Below, piece after piece: positions 47,117 to 58,757 of a stretch of DNA of 64,000 nt. The position numbers and the translations under genes are program-made. Location: NCBI RefSeq assembly GCF_019112545.1, contig NW_025064893.1, positions 248,001 through 312,000 of the forward strand, read 5' to 3'. Every line of letters starts with the position of its first letter. Position 1 is the stretch's first letter. The DNA is from Guyanagaster necrorhizus (Eukaryota; Basidiomycota; Agaricomycetes; Agaricales; Physalacriaceae). The notes under the pieces were generated by a model that made no database searches, was not told the origin of the DNA, and was given only the letters and a program-made list of their open reading frames with translations.

Positions 47117-47601
47117 NNNNNNNNNNNNNNNNNNNNNNNNNNNNNNNNNNNNNNNNNNNNNNNNNNNNNNNNNNNNNNNNNNNNNNNNNNNNNNNNNNNN
47201 NNNNNNNNNNNNNNNNNNNNNNNNNNNNNNNNNNNNNNNNNNNNNNNNNNNNNNNNNNNNNNNNNNNNNNNNNNNNNNNNNNNNNNNNNNNNNNNNNNNN
47301 NNNNNNNNNNNNNNNNNNNNNNNNNNNNNNNNNNNNNNNNNNNNNNNNNNNNNNNNNNNNNNNNNNNNNNNNNNNNNNNNNNNNNNNNNNNNNNNNNNNN
47401 NNNNNNNNNNNNNNNNNNNNNNNNNNNNNNNNNNNNNNNNNNNNNNNNNNNNNNNNNNNNNNNNNNNNNNNNNNNNNNNNNNNNNNNNNNNNNNNNNNNN
47501 NNNNNNNNNNNNNNNNNNNNNNNNNNNNNNNNNNNNNNNNNNNNNNNNNNNNNNNNNNNNNNNNNNNNNNNNNNNNNNNNNNNNNNNNNNNNNNNNNNNN
47601 N
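47117..47601. other. assembly gap (485 N)
   Basis: A run of undetermined bases between the DUF6533 copies. A tandem-repeat context makes gap collapse or misjoin plausible. Nothing can be said about its content. Confidence 0.99.
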
Positions 47602-48080
47602 TCTATCCATTAAATTATTACCAACCAAGTTTCAAGATTGCCTTTTCTCATATGATCTTGGCGCATCCACTGGCCAAGTCTGCACACGGGCTCTTTGAAG
47701 CTAATTTGTGTGCGGAATTCCGATTCGAAAGAAGTTCATCCCGGATCCACCCCCGCCTGTCGATGCTTGCACGACTACGATCGCGCAATATCATCCACTA
47801 TAGGCTGTTATCTGGGGACTTGAGGCGGCAGCGACAACAGTGTGTACAGAGGGCAGTGGGCAGCCCTTTGCGGAGCGGAGAAGGGTGGGCTGAGGATGAT
47901 GGACGATGGGCTACAGAACAGTGGCAGGGTGCGACTGGGAGAGCAAGAACAAGATAGTAGGTAGGTAGGTAGCATTATACGGCAGTGTCCACGCGCATTC
48001 CATTGGCCAACGACTCTGAGAATGGTACCATCTATGTCATCTATGTAGCAATCTGATATTCGGTGTAGAGTTGTTCTTGT

Positions 48081-49310
48081 TCATCTCATGAAAAGGCCAT
48101 GCTGCTCCCTATGTACTACGAATGATAGCCTTCTACTGAACCTCGGTAGATCGTAACAGGATGCACACGAACAAGCAGCCGGAAGCCTTCTATGCAAACA
48201 TGCACTCGTGCGGTAATATTTGCATTCAGGGAGCACACAAGACTGAGGTGGAGACGTGAGTGTATTATTTGATAGGATAATAGAAGTGCGCACATAAATA
48301 GAGAAATAAATAGGGTCGCCTAACAGAATATAGTAGAATGAGAGGTAGAACACATCCAATACCCCACGCTTACCTCCATTGTAATAGAAGACACCAGTCG
48401 CAGCAACCATAGCACTGTAAGTGGCGGTCAGATCGATGTAAGAAGAAGGAGGTAGTCGCTACATACTACAAACTGCCTGTCATGACGATCAGATTAAGTT
48501 GAGGTAATGACCAGGCAGCTAACCAAGTAGGTCCGGGCGCCATCACGCCTCAGTGAATCTAAAAGCTCACTTTCGTAACGACGTGGCTTTTCCAGGGCAT
48601 TGTAGACTGGTAATAAGAATTAAAAAGACATTAAGGAGCAGCTACGAAAATTTGGGGAAAAATCAGAAAACGGATGTTTCTTTGAGGCAAAGCACCTACC
48701 AAGACGCCTAGTTTTTAAAATTAACCATCCTCGGTATTCTTTGAATGTTGCAGAGTATCTGAGATTCGGCTACGCGGGTAAATGTTAGCAATGAATCGTT
48801 AAGATGGACTACACATTTACCTCCAGTATTCAAGTAGCTCAAAACCGACAGGGTCGATAGAATTGTTACAGCTGCCCCGCTGATACCAAATACAATGAGT
48901 AATGTCCTGCGAACAGACCGTCTGTGATCCCAAAGGCGATAGGCGCGCATCATGATGTAGGCTGAAGTTCGACAGTCAGTAAAAACCTGATAAATCCAGA
49001 CCATCGTGCAAACCCACATTGCGAAGTATTGGCAGCGATAATAGCAGAAATGTAACTCAGCCAAATCCGCTGTTTAGTAGGTTGCGCCAGGTGGCTCGTC
49101 ACTAGAACTATAGGTGAGTAATATCCCAGGGCTATGAAGGGCATTTACGGACCATAAATGCGGTATATCAACACAGCTTCCGTAAAGTAACGATTCATTA
49201 AATGGACAACTTTCGTCAGGCAATGGTCCCACGACGTTAAAACCCGCCGCCGCAGCTACATGGTCGTCAGAACCCAAAGCAATTAGTGTGATGAACTACA
49301 TGAACATACC
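48081..49310 (-). pseudogene. DUF6533-family membrane protein, decayed copy B
   Basis: Nucleotide-level relative of the gene at 44424-46093, same strand. Retained pieces include YIMMRAYRLWDHRRSVRRTL, VLSYLNTGGK and MNRYFTEAVLIYRIYGP. Relative to copy A it lacks the segment encoding TFGEEVATMWG plus neighbours near 49215, lacks about 180 nt including the CQYLTNL exon near 49080, and has an extra base in the E-K-P-R-R exon near 48608 that shifts the frame. These lesions argue for a pseudogene. Confidence 0.7.
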
Positions 49311-50182
49311 AGGTATATATTTTGAAAAATAGCATTTGAACTTGAATGGGAACGGTAGACATTGGGTACTATGTGGAAGCAAGGTAGGGGTTAACGAATT
49401 CGCACTCGTCATCATCAATGACACAGATCGTTGAAACTTGATACCTAAAAAACAGCCTCTGTGATGAATCGAATGGGGGGCTCCATCAAAACGCAAAAAT
49501 AGATAGACAGCTGAAAGTGTCCTCCACATCGATATCCCGTGGATGGTCATCAATAAAGGATGATGCCGTGTAGATGTAATGTGTGCTGTCCTCGTCTTTA
49601 AACGTGACTCCGAGTCAGCGGATTGAGATCCTCGGCATAAAGGAAGACCATAAGACTAAGACACGAATGTGAACTCAATTACGAGGCGACCGCGAAGAAC
49701 AAGCGTCTATCTTCTTGTTGATCAGTAGGAGCATCAAACCGCACCCAAGGCAGAGAGAAAGCGGCTAAACGGCCGGCCATCCATTATCGACATCAGCAGA
49801 ATCGAAGCAAGCTCACAGCATGAGAGCGAGTGCATCTGGTTGATGTGCCGAGTGCTGTTCAGGGACAAAAAAGAAAAGATTGTCATCAAGTGAAAGCCTT
49901 TTTGAGGAACCACAGTTCGTCAGATTTACTGTTACAAAGGGTAGTAGTGCACTGACTCATGTGGGTAGCATTTGGTGGTGAAGAAAACTTAAACAGAGCG
50001 GTTACAGCGGCCGAGTCGGCAATAGCTGCCGGACTTTTCGGCCGACTTCAAGTGTCTGCGGAATTGCGACATACCAGTTAATATCAACACCGTGACCCAT
50101 TCATATTAGTCGCTCTTCAGACTACCAAACAAGTCAAGTGATGCGAATACCATGCAATGTATTGCAGCGTCGAAGACGTCAA
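49311..50182. other. intergenic, partly duplicated, no supported gene
   Basis: The left part is recognisably related to 45890-46460 upstream of copy A, so the duplication includes flanking DNA. No gene is supported. Confidence 0.4.
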
Positions 50183-52203
50183 TCAACCCACGTAGGCTCA
50201 ACAGACCATCGTGGCCGCGGAAAATATTTACCTCCCTCCAAACTCTCCGCCTCCATCCTCAGCTTGACCGTTCTGTGGACCTTGAAGCCTTCCTGATACT
50301 GCCTAGGTATATGCCGAGGTCGACCTCTATTCATCCTAAACATGTCAACGTGAGTCCTAATTCCATTTCTCGATGATAAAGGGACACCTACGTGATCGCC
50401 TTCGCCCATGTATTATCACCCTTCTGATATCGCAGTTTTGTAGGAATGAGTTCAAGAATCCACCAGCCAGGGGCTATTTTTAGCTCGTCGTATATAGGAC
50501 ATAGCGCGTCGAGCAAGTCTTCTTCTTCTTCATTGGTAGCATAAAGCGGCTTCGCAACAGTATCCATGGCCGGCCGAGGGGGAACAACGGGATGCAGATG
50601 CGTCGGTTCCATCCCCAGACGCTTCAACAGCTCACAGTGGAACATGATTCCCGTATTGACTAGGAAACATTGCCGAATCATCCACCTCAACGGTATTCGT
50701 GCGAGGTTATGCCGAACTTCATTGGCTACCGCACCTCCTCCAACATCTGGATGGTCCATAGAGATCATCAGTCTTGACGGGGCACCGCTAAGGACGGGAC
50801 ACAAACCGCAGTGACACCCAGCGAACCACACCTCTTCCACGTCTGTCGGCGTATCGGCATGTACACGATCGTACTCCGATTCGAGTTCCCTCAGCGATTT
50901 AACACGAGTAGAATGGGATCTAGGCATCTCGCCTTTTTGCAGTCCTAATTTATGTTGCACGGAGCATGTACGGTGCCAAAATGCCGGTAAGAATCGTATC
51001 CGGTGCTCATCCAGAGCAAGGGCGTGACGGAAATGCTTGACATGGACGTTGGACGTGGTAAAAGGAAGACGGCGAGGGAATATCCCTACAGCACCAACGG
51101 TATCCCTGACTAAGCAGTTACTACGGGTAAAACACCATAAGAGAGCAGTAAAGACCAAACACCGAGAAAATAAATGTCAACGTCGATAGAAAAAGCCTTT
51201 TTGAATGCGGCGCTTTGCTTCCATCCCGTTTCATCTTCTCGGGAATACATTTTGTAAGCAAACGGCACTTGTTGATGATTCGCTCTAGGCAGTAGTCCGA
51301 CCTGGAAAGTCTGAGTTGACGGTAAAATGGGACCATAACGAAACTCTACCTTGTGAATCCTATTTTTCCAAGGGTTAGCATCAAGAGCTGAGAAGATTGT
51401 CGGAATACGCACATTCCGGCCAACGCTCGGGCAGTCTAAATATATTTATATTCAGTTACGTGACAGCGGTATCGATGGCCTCGAGGCACCCACGTATGCC
51501 CCACGGGAGAACCTGAGGCTGGATGGGCATTCGGCGCAAATGTTGCAGAGTGAACCGGATACACACCCAAATAAACAAATCTTATCCCCGGCTTCATCTG
51601 AAAGCAAGTTTCATCATCGGTTTCATACGGGTGAGCGGAAGACTGACAATTCTGCATTAGAAACTCATATCCAGCTAAAGCAGTAGGTCAGACATGAAGA
51701 CATGGATTTGAGGACGTAGCATACACATGACGTGAGCGTCGAGGTGAATGCCAATCATACTATCAACGACCTTGGTAATCTTGGCAGTAATGGGCGAAGC
51801 CACCTCAGGAATCGCATATGTCCCAATGCCCGACTACATATACGTTAGCTAGGTAAAATTATAACTGGTGCAACGTACTTGGTAATACACCAATTGCTCC
51901 TTGGGATCATCTTTCTTCAGTGTAGAAAAGAAATTCACGACATTGGAGTTCTGGCAATATACACAGTTAGCGGCTTGCCCGCTCTGAGTAGTCCCCGATG
52001 CACATCACTGTCAAATTGGTCCCCTTTGCGCAGTATAAGCAACAGTTTTCAATGAAAACGTTTACAACATACGTACCGGTCCCATCAAAACACAAAACCA
52101 AGGTCCTATCGGAATGACTGGGTGGTATGATGTCTTCGAGAGAGCCTGAAAGGCTGTTGGACCGGTTAATACTGAACTTTGTTATTGAAGTGGACTGCGA
52201 CAT
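50183..52203 (-). CDS. DUF2235 alpha/beta-hydrolase (Tle1-like phospholipase fold)
   Basis: Thirteen exons on the minus strand: 52077-52203, 52004-52023, 51879-51950, 51725-51833, 51648-51674, 51567-51597, 51494-51512, 51413-51435, 51350-51359, 51156-51301, 50392-51105, 50232-50356, 50183-50196. Sum 1437 nt, 478 residues. Reading across them gives RTLVLCFDGTGDQFDSDN, SNVVNFFSTLKKDD, SGIGTYAIPEVASP, DAHVMSGYEFLMQNYEAGDK, ICLFGFSRGAYTARALAGMI, HKVGLLPRANHQQVPFAYKM and GVWDTVGAVG. The nucleophile elbow is G-F-S-R-G on a 19-nt exon. The same domain occurs in bacterial Tle1 lipase effectors; fungal members are expanded and uncharacterised. No signal peptide, so cytosolic. The C-terminal 200 residues match the fungal DUF2235 tail (NEEEEDLLDALCPIYDELK, APGWWILELIPTK). 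Complete and apparently functional. Confidence 0.93.
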
Positions 52204-54951
52204 GATGATCCCAGAGAAAGAATAGTGTAGTCCAGATGGCAGTTACATCTGGCCAAACAATCGTTTCAGGAAGAACTTTGCCGCGGACGGTGATAGCGCA
52301 GATTTTGCCGCGAACCTATATCATTGCGACGGCCGTTTCTGCAATTTTCAAGGAACAGGAAGGCAGGAGGGGACTGGCGTATGCATGCGACATGGTAGAG
52401 GGAATGAGAGAGAAAGGCGCCACAGCAACACGCAGGGACCTCAACAACCAAACACGCGTCAATAACTACCGTTCTTCGGACTGGGAAGTATATTCAACGC
52501 TTTCTGTGACGTTTGGCAGTATATCGCGCGTCGTTACCAATACCTTTGCGGGCAAGATTGTTGTGAAATTATACGTCAATCGTTTACAAGTTTTTCAGTC
52601 CATTTTTTCGGACGTCGAACTCTAAACCCCAATACTAGTCACTTCCCCATGCATTCAAAGCGCAGTCGGTGCCATGCAATCCATATCGAGAAGCAAAAAG
52701 TTTCTTCTCGTTGAGATTCGGTTTTCACGGCTTTAATGTCACATTCTATTTATATATTTTTACTGCTTACCTTATACTTTGACATTTTCGTACCTATCGA
52801 CTTGACTCGGAACCCCCACTGTCCCTACTCTGTACGACGGAATATACCTTCCTTTCGAGTCCAATACGCCTCCTTCCGAATCATCAGCACATAAATTCCA
52901 ACATTTCTACATATGCCACTTGATACCACAACTAGATATTTGACTTTTCTTCCTTTGCTAGTTTTCTATATTTCCTAAGTATGGTTACCTTGCAAACCTT
53001 TGGACTCAACAACCACTTTTCTTTATCTGTTCGTCTTCTGTCATGTTTCTTCTAGCCACACCATCTCCGTTGGCCCCAGATTCCCTCTGCATTACGCATT
53101 ACTGGCACAAAGAAAAATGACAGGTTCCCAGAGCCAATATAAAAATGAGCAAATCAAAGGAACGTCCCTTCCTTTCAATCATCCCCCCCTCCCACTAGTC
53201 ATTTCATTCCTTCATCAAACGGTGGCTTTCATGCGTTTTCATCTCGCGTTCCGTGACAGTTGATTATTCTGTTCTAGAACAATGGCGCCGGCATCAAAAA
53301 AGACAAAAACAACCTACTCCAATGCAGGTGACATTGATACCTCGTGATTCAGTGACTCGCCGACTCAGATGCGTAGGACGTGAACAACGACGGTGATAAT
53401 AGCAACGACAAAAGTGAGCACGACTTCCACCCCTTTGAGGTGGGATTCTCTACACAAAAGGCCACTTCTGCTCTGAAAGCTTGATCATCTCAACAGGCTT
53501 ACAGTCAAGAGTTCTGGCAAGGCTTGCCTGATCAACATCATCTGAGCCCTTGCTCACGGCAACTTGAAAAGCGGGACAGCAATAAGATCAATGCGAGCAA
53601 CAATTGATTTTCTGGGAAAATATGAGTCAAGGAAAGATGCCGGCGCTTATCGCTACGGATACAGCGTCCGCTTCAGTCACCTAAGTTGACCGGCGTAAGG
53701 CCAGGACAAACAGGTTACTGAAAACTCTGAAGGCCGGGGACACTGGCGGCTGCAGGTAAGATGCATGCCGTTGATAAAGCGGTGTCTCAGTACTGTCGTT
53801 GATACGTTATGACTGAAAAACAAAGGGTAGCCGTGCATGAATCACCCCGCTAAAGGATAAATGCATAGGGGGTTGGTAGGCAAAAGAATGCTCTGCTTAG
53901 CACGTACAGTATAAGGGACCTTTCTGAAAGAACGCCAAAATGGAGAGTACAGTATGCGTTGACATTGGAGGTAAGTATGCTCGTCAGGTATTAATGACTC
54001 GTAACTTCGGAGATTCCGCTGGTCAGAGCCTTCGCTCGGGGAATCTCCTGAGAAAGGGTGTCACCGATGCAGCTGGTATAATGAAGAACAAAATGAAGCG
54101 ACGAGGGTGAGAGCGGCAAAAGCGCTGATTATAGAAGGATAAAGATGTTGACGAAATAACAAATTTCCCTTTTCCTAAACAAAGTTGCCGACCACCTGAT
54201 ATGCAGGCGGTCGCTCTCTTCCCCTCCCAAATTGACTTGGAGACGGCATGGTCCGAAACGATAGTGGTCCATAAATGCGTCGATGGGACTCGGTGGAAGG
54301 TCCAAACGTTGGCTTCGAGATCGGCGGCAACGCAAGTCGGAGGCTTCGGAACCGATATCAGCTCCCTCGTCTGGCACCGCTGTCAAAACATGCGCGAGTG
54401 CGAGACATTCGGATGACGGCGGAGCTTCTGGCAAAGGCTCGAGGAAGGGCCTGAAATGTGTCCCCGGAATTCGGCTTGCCAACGAATTATGAGGGAGCTC
54501 AGCTCCCCAGCCGGGCTGATAGCAACCTTGCGCTTTGAAGTCAAGGTGAGTAGCCTCATACCATGGCGAGGCGCATGCAGGAACGCAGAGAGGATATCAA
54601 TACGGAGAGAGGAAGAGCGAGGACAGGGGGACAGGAGAGAAGCGACGCCGTATAACTTGCAGACTCGCGATGATGTCGCATCTTGCCATCTGGGCCACAG
54701 ACAAAAACTCAAGAACATAGAAGATGGATCTCCCGACATGTCTCTACGCTGAGTAGAATTACAGCGAGGAGCATGAATGCTCGTATCAAAAGGTCTGCGT
54801 CTGTGGCACGACCCAGTCAGAAACGTCTTATGGAGTAGTCAGACAAATTCGCAGGGCACGAGAAGAAAGGAAGCTCACGATAGGTGCCGCTTCATAAGAG
54901 GTAGACAGCTAGCTTGTCATTGTCAAAATGATTGAAACCCACCGCTTCACT
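52204..54951. other. intergenic, no confident gene
   Basis: About 2.7 kb. A plus-strand frame at 53282 (MAPASKKTKTTYSNAG) breaks after about 20 codons. A minus-strand frame at 54129-54482 has protein-like composition (SPIDAFMDHYRFGPCRLQV) but no recognised domain or partner exons. Either could be a decayed gene. Confidence 0.4.
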
Positions 54952-55875
54952 TCACACAGGTCTGTATAAGGCGAAGCGCGGGTTCAGGCCCTTTCTCTGG
55001 GCTTTGGCAATTTCAGACAAAAGTCTGGCACGTTCTTTCAGTAAGGTCACGGTCCTCAGATGCTCGTCACCGTAGTCGGAGTCGTAAAGCGCCTATATAA
55101 AACGATCAATTCCGTACAATGCAACGATACAGGGATAACTTACGCTTTGGTTACTGTTTGAGTGCATGCTCCAGTGTGCCCCACTAGACTCAAAAGATTC
55201 GACTTCCCGGTTCTGGTCCACATGCTCAATCGTACCGGAATGTCTGACAGGCACCGTGACATGTGTTTCCAAATTTTGCTCCTCGTGGAACAGAGACAAG
55301 GACATTCGCAAAGGTGAAGGCACCTCATGAATGCATCTCGGAGGCGTACGCGGTGAGAGTTCTGGCGTACCAGCAGAGTTGTGTGAACTAATAGTCGTAT
55401 TAGACTCGGTGGCTGACGCGCCCATCGGGAGAAGAGAGCTTGTACACGTCATCGTTGTCATCGTCGATGGGCTATGCGCGTGTCTCTCTGCCTGTACGAG
55501 TCCAGCCTGCTGTCCAATCCAGCATAACGCCTCCGCGACGAGCATGACCTCAGCACACTCTCCAGTGGCCAGCTTCCTCGGGTCAACGCCACTGAGACCC
55601 ATGTCATTGTCCTTGAGAATATCGGTCTCTAGGATGCCTAGAAAGATCTTCATGCAATGCACTCTGGCACTCTGAGCCTCAGCACGCCGAGCGGGGGATT
55701 GCGACACGGCTGCCTGACGAATACTGGTGGGCAGCGGGAGTCGTGAAGATAAAAGGCATTCTAGTATGGCAAGGAGGAGAGAAGGAGTAAGATCGGTAGG
55801 GGACTCGATGGGTATTGGGATTCGCAGAGCGGTGAGTAGCTCGTTGAGTTGGTTCACCAGGTCCATGTTATTCAA
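54952..55875 (-). CDS. DUF5745-domain protein (CH-like, CEP95-type)
   Basis: Two exons, 55144-55875 and 54952-55092, separated by a 51-nt intron (873 nt, 290 residues). The N-terminal ~120 residues form the DUF5745 domain: LVNQLNELLTALRIPIPIES, PTDLTPSLLLAILECLLSSR, then VHCMKIFLGILETDILKDND and CAEVMLVAEALCWIGQQ. This calponin-homology-like fold occurs in centrosomal and spindle-pole proteins such as human CEP95. The middle is Ser/Thr/Pro-rich and probably disordered. The second exon, ALYDSDYGDEHLRTVTLLKE and LLSEIAKAQRKG, looks helical, possibly a short coiled coil. A cytoskeletal role is an inference from the family. Upstream minus-strand exons at 56083-57830 appear to be a separate gene. 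Confidence 0.75.
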
Positions 55876-56082
55876 ACTCCGAATTGTAACTCCGCTATCC
55901 CAATCAGGCTGTTACCGACCTAATGCTGAGATCTTTATCTACGAATGTTTATTCCCTGCTTATCTATCTCAACTGGACTGGAGTATCAGTTGTGTTGTCA
56001 AACGAATAATCTAACAAATTTTCTGCCTGCCGACAACTTCTTCAGTGGGCAGACTGATTCGAGTCTATATCTTCACTACTTC

Positions 56083-57830
56083 CTACGTTTTCGAAAATCT
56101 TTTTCGGGACCCGAACTTTTTTTTCCTCTCTTGCGAGACCTGAATCTGCTCCGTAGCTTTCGGATTACGTGCATGGAACCTACCTCTTGCTGTCTCTTGC
56201 TTCTCAGTAGCACGCGAAAATGGAGATTCATCGATATCGACAAAACCATGCTTCCTTTCACCATCTTGGCCGACCCTTGACATATTCTGGTACCTCATAT
56301 GAGTCATGTCATGGTCCCTACGGTCCCCCTCTGGTTCCGTATATATCTTCAGGGCATCATTATGCCCTGGCCGTGCATATTTTGTCGAATTCGCAACTTT
56401 CGATCCCCGAACTCATCGCATTGGGAATCATGGATCCTGCCTCACGCATGGTAGCGGCGTACCACTCTTCCTAGGTCCATGTACCGAATTGTAGTCCAAC
56501 CTTCCAGCATAAGTTACCTTCCACAGCGGAGCACATGTGCGTACTCTACTTTGCCACCCTCCATGAGTCATCTAACTATCCGCTTCGAAATCTCGGTACT
56601 CCTTCGCTCAGTTTGATGACCCTGCATGTCTCCGTCCAATGGTTTCATCTTCATCACTGAAGACTCTTCGCGTTTTCGGGCACTTGGCGTCCGTCGGTCA
56701 TCGCATGGAATAGAAGAGTTCTCTTCGCAATGTCTGCAGCTTCTTCGGAAATAGATTCAGAACACCCTTGTCTTTCTCTTGATTGGCTACAGATATCTTT
56801 CCAGGTCTACCGTCGAAGCAATCCATGTCTTTTTCATGAGGACTCGTCTGATTTCATTTCACCCATCCGTCCAACCCCATCCCTACGCACGAGGAATTCT
56901 AGGATTTGTGAACAGCTCATCTGCATCTACGCGCAGGTCTACGGCCTTAGCATAATCAGGGGCAGAAAGACTATCATCATCTAGTGCATGCACATCTCAG
57001 AGGAAATACATGCATATCCTACCCTTTGATCGATATGATCTCTCGTGATTTCTCCGAAGCGAAAAGCAATTTTGTCTACTCCTTCTACTGTCTCCCGACC
57101 AGTCGTTGACCTTGGCGAGCAAAAAGGATGGACAAACCGGAGATGATATTCGCGATACGCCTTAGGTCCGCTTCAATGCGACATCACGGACGCCGCAGGG
57201 ATCGGCGTTTCAGTGGTAACGGTCCCCCCGAGGACGAGTCGGGGGATGACGATGTGAAGGGAAGGGCGAAGACGAGAAAAATACTACGACTCTATTGCCG
57301 GGTCGAAAAATGTTCTCAGTGAATATCAAGGCAGATCCTCCAATCAAAACGTATCCATATGCTCCAGAACTTGCCTCCTTCCTCAGTCTCATATCTACTG
57401 TGAAGAGCCTATATTCACTGCGATCCGTCCCTCGAACTCGCTCACATCTTGATGGGTCGGCGTTCGGACCTGCATCTCGAGAATCTTAGACCGAACGTTG
57501 GAACGACGGGCTCTCGCCTGAGCTAGACAAGTCAACGCGGAAAGAGATCAATTAATCGCTGGGGAACAATTCAAGGGTCGCGTTGGCGAGAATATATCAT
57601 AATTATTTCAAGCACTAAAACAGCGAACCTGAGATCTGCTGTTCTCCACAAGATGGAGCTAGAGATCGGTGTTCGGGTAAGAGTAGGCTACGAATCTCAT
57701 ACCGGCCGCCTTTTTCCAGAACTAGAGACGACTTTAACGTTGGACGGTGTGATTCCAACGTCTCCAAGGCGTCAAACATCCAGGAAGGAAGCGGTCTATG
57801 GTCATTATGAACGGTGGCAGTCATAAGTAC
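56083..57830 (-). CDS. uncharacterised exons, probable hypothetical gene
   Basis: Several minus-strand stretches look coding but could not be joined with certainty. They are LPSWMFDALETLESHRPTLK with EKGGRYEIRSLLLPEHRSLA (57615-57824), ARRSNVRSKILEMQVRTPTH (about 57520-57450), SEYRLFTVDMRLRKEASSGA with YGYVLIGGSALIFTENIF (57430-57295), DDDSLSAPDYAKAVDLRVDA (56985-56890), CDDRRTPSARKREESSVMKM (56710-56620) and VDIDESPFSRATEKQETARG followed by a Lys/Arg-rich end (56083-56307). Charged, low-complexity and basic at the C-terminus. No domain recognised. It could be one multi-exon gene or a decaying one. Confidence 0.35.
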
Positions 57831-58757
57831 TGGTAATATCTTTTGCCAAGCTATGCCGCGGACCTGACGACACCCATCTCCAACGCTGACCTATGACGCG
57901 CAGACCCTTCTTCTGATTCTTATGATCGAAAAGGAACTTGTGGAGGCCGAAAACTAATGGAAAACTTTCGTTCCCCATTCCTCGCTCGACACCGTCCGAT
58001 ATCAGGGCCTTTCAGGTTTCCAATTGCGCTCATCCCTTTGATGGGTGAATTGGGGTTGGCACCTGAGCTTCTATCATGCTGAACTAGAAGAAGGATTCGG
58101 ACTACACAGATCCATATCTGATCATAGCATACGGATTCTTGCACCATGAGGCGGCTTGGTTATGAGCTTCTTATGCCTATAGGCAAGCTTGGAGGTCAAG
58201 GTAGATTTTGATTTTCAGATATCTTGCTACGAGATCAAAGCCTAGAGCTCATAGTGAGGACCTTGATGATCACTGTGGTTGACTGCAGCTGATGGCTCAG
58301 ATGCTTCAGTTGTGGGTAACGGAATAAATTTGAATACACTAAGGTCCTCTTGTATCTATGCATGTGCTGAAATTCGGCTTCCGCGGCACCGGTTCCATAG
58401 GTTCCATACCTATGTAATGTGCCTTATCAGGTGCCGGTTGTCCAGACAATTTCCTCTGATGGTGGCGTATTGCGTCGATGACGACGCTTGTAGTCAAATT
58501 GAGAGTGTTATAGTAAGAGTACAACATAAAGAGCGGAAGTCGAATTACTATGGTACAATTTTGTGCTAAAAAAACGCGACTGTAACTACGAATATCACCC
58601 CGAGATACCTCAGGTTTACACTGCTACGCCATTAGAGACGGCCCTGCGAAATGCATACTGAACACCGCACGACCTGGCCATACAAGAAAGAAGCTCACTT
58701 TTGAGGATAATAGTAAGAATCGAACGGGAACTCGTTACTCGGATCCTTTAACAACGG
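57831..58757. other. intergenic, no supported gene
   Basis: No recognised domain. A minus-strand frame at 57920-58147 lacks splice-consistent partners. Contains the imperfect inverted pair GGTTCCATAGGTTCCATACC near 58390. Confidence 0.4.

Noticed and set aside
47095..47628. 177-codon ORF made almost only of X
   Set aside because: It is an artefact of translating the N gap.
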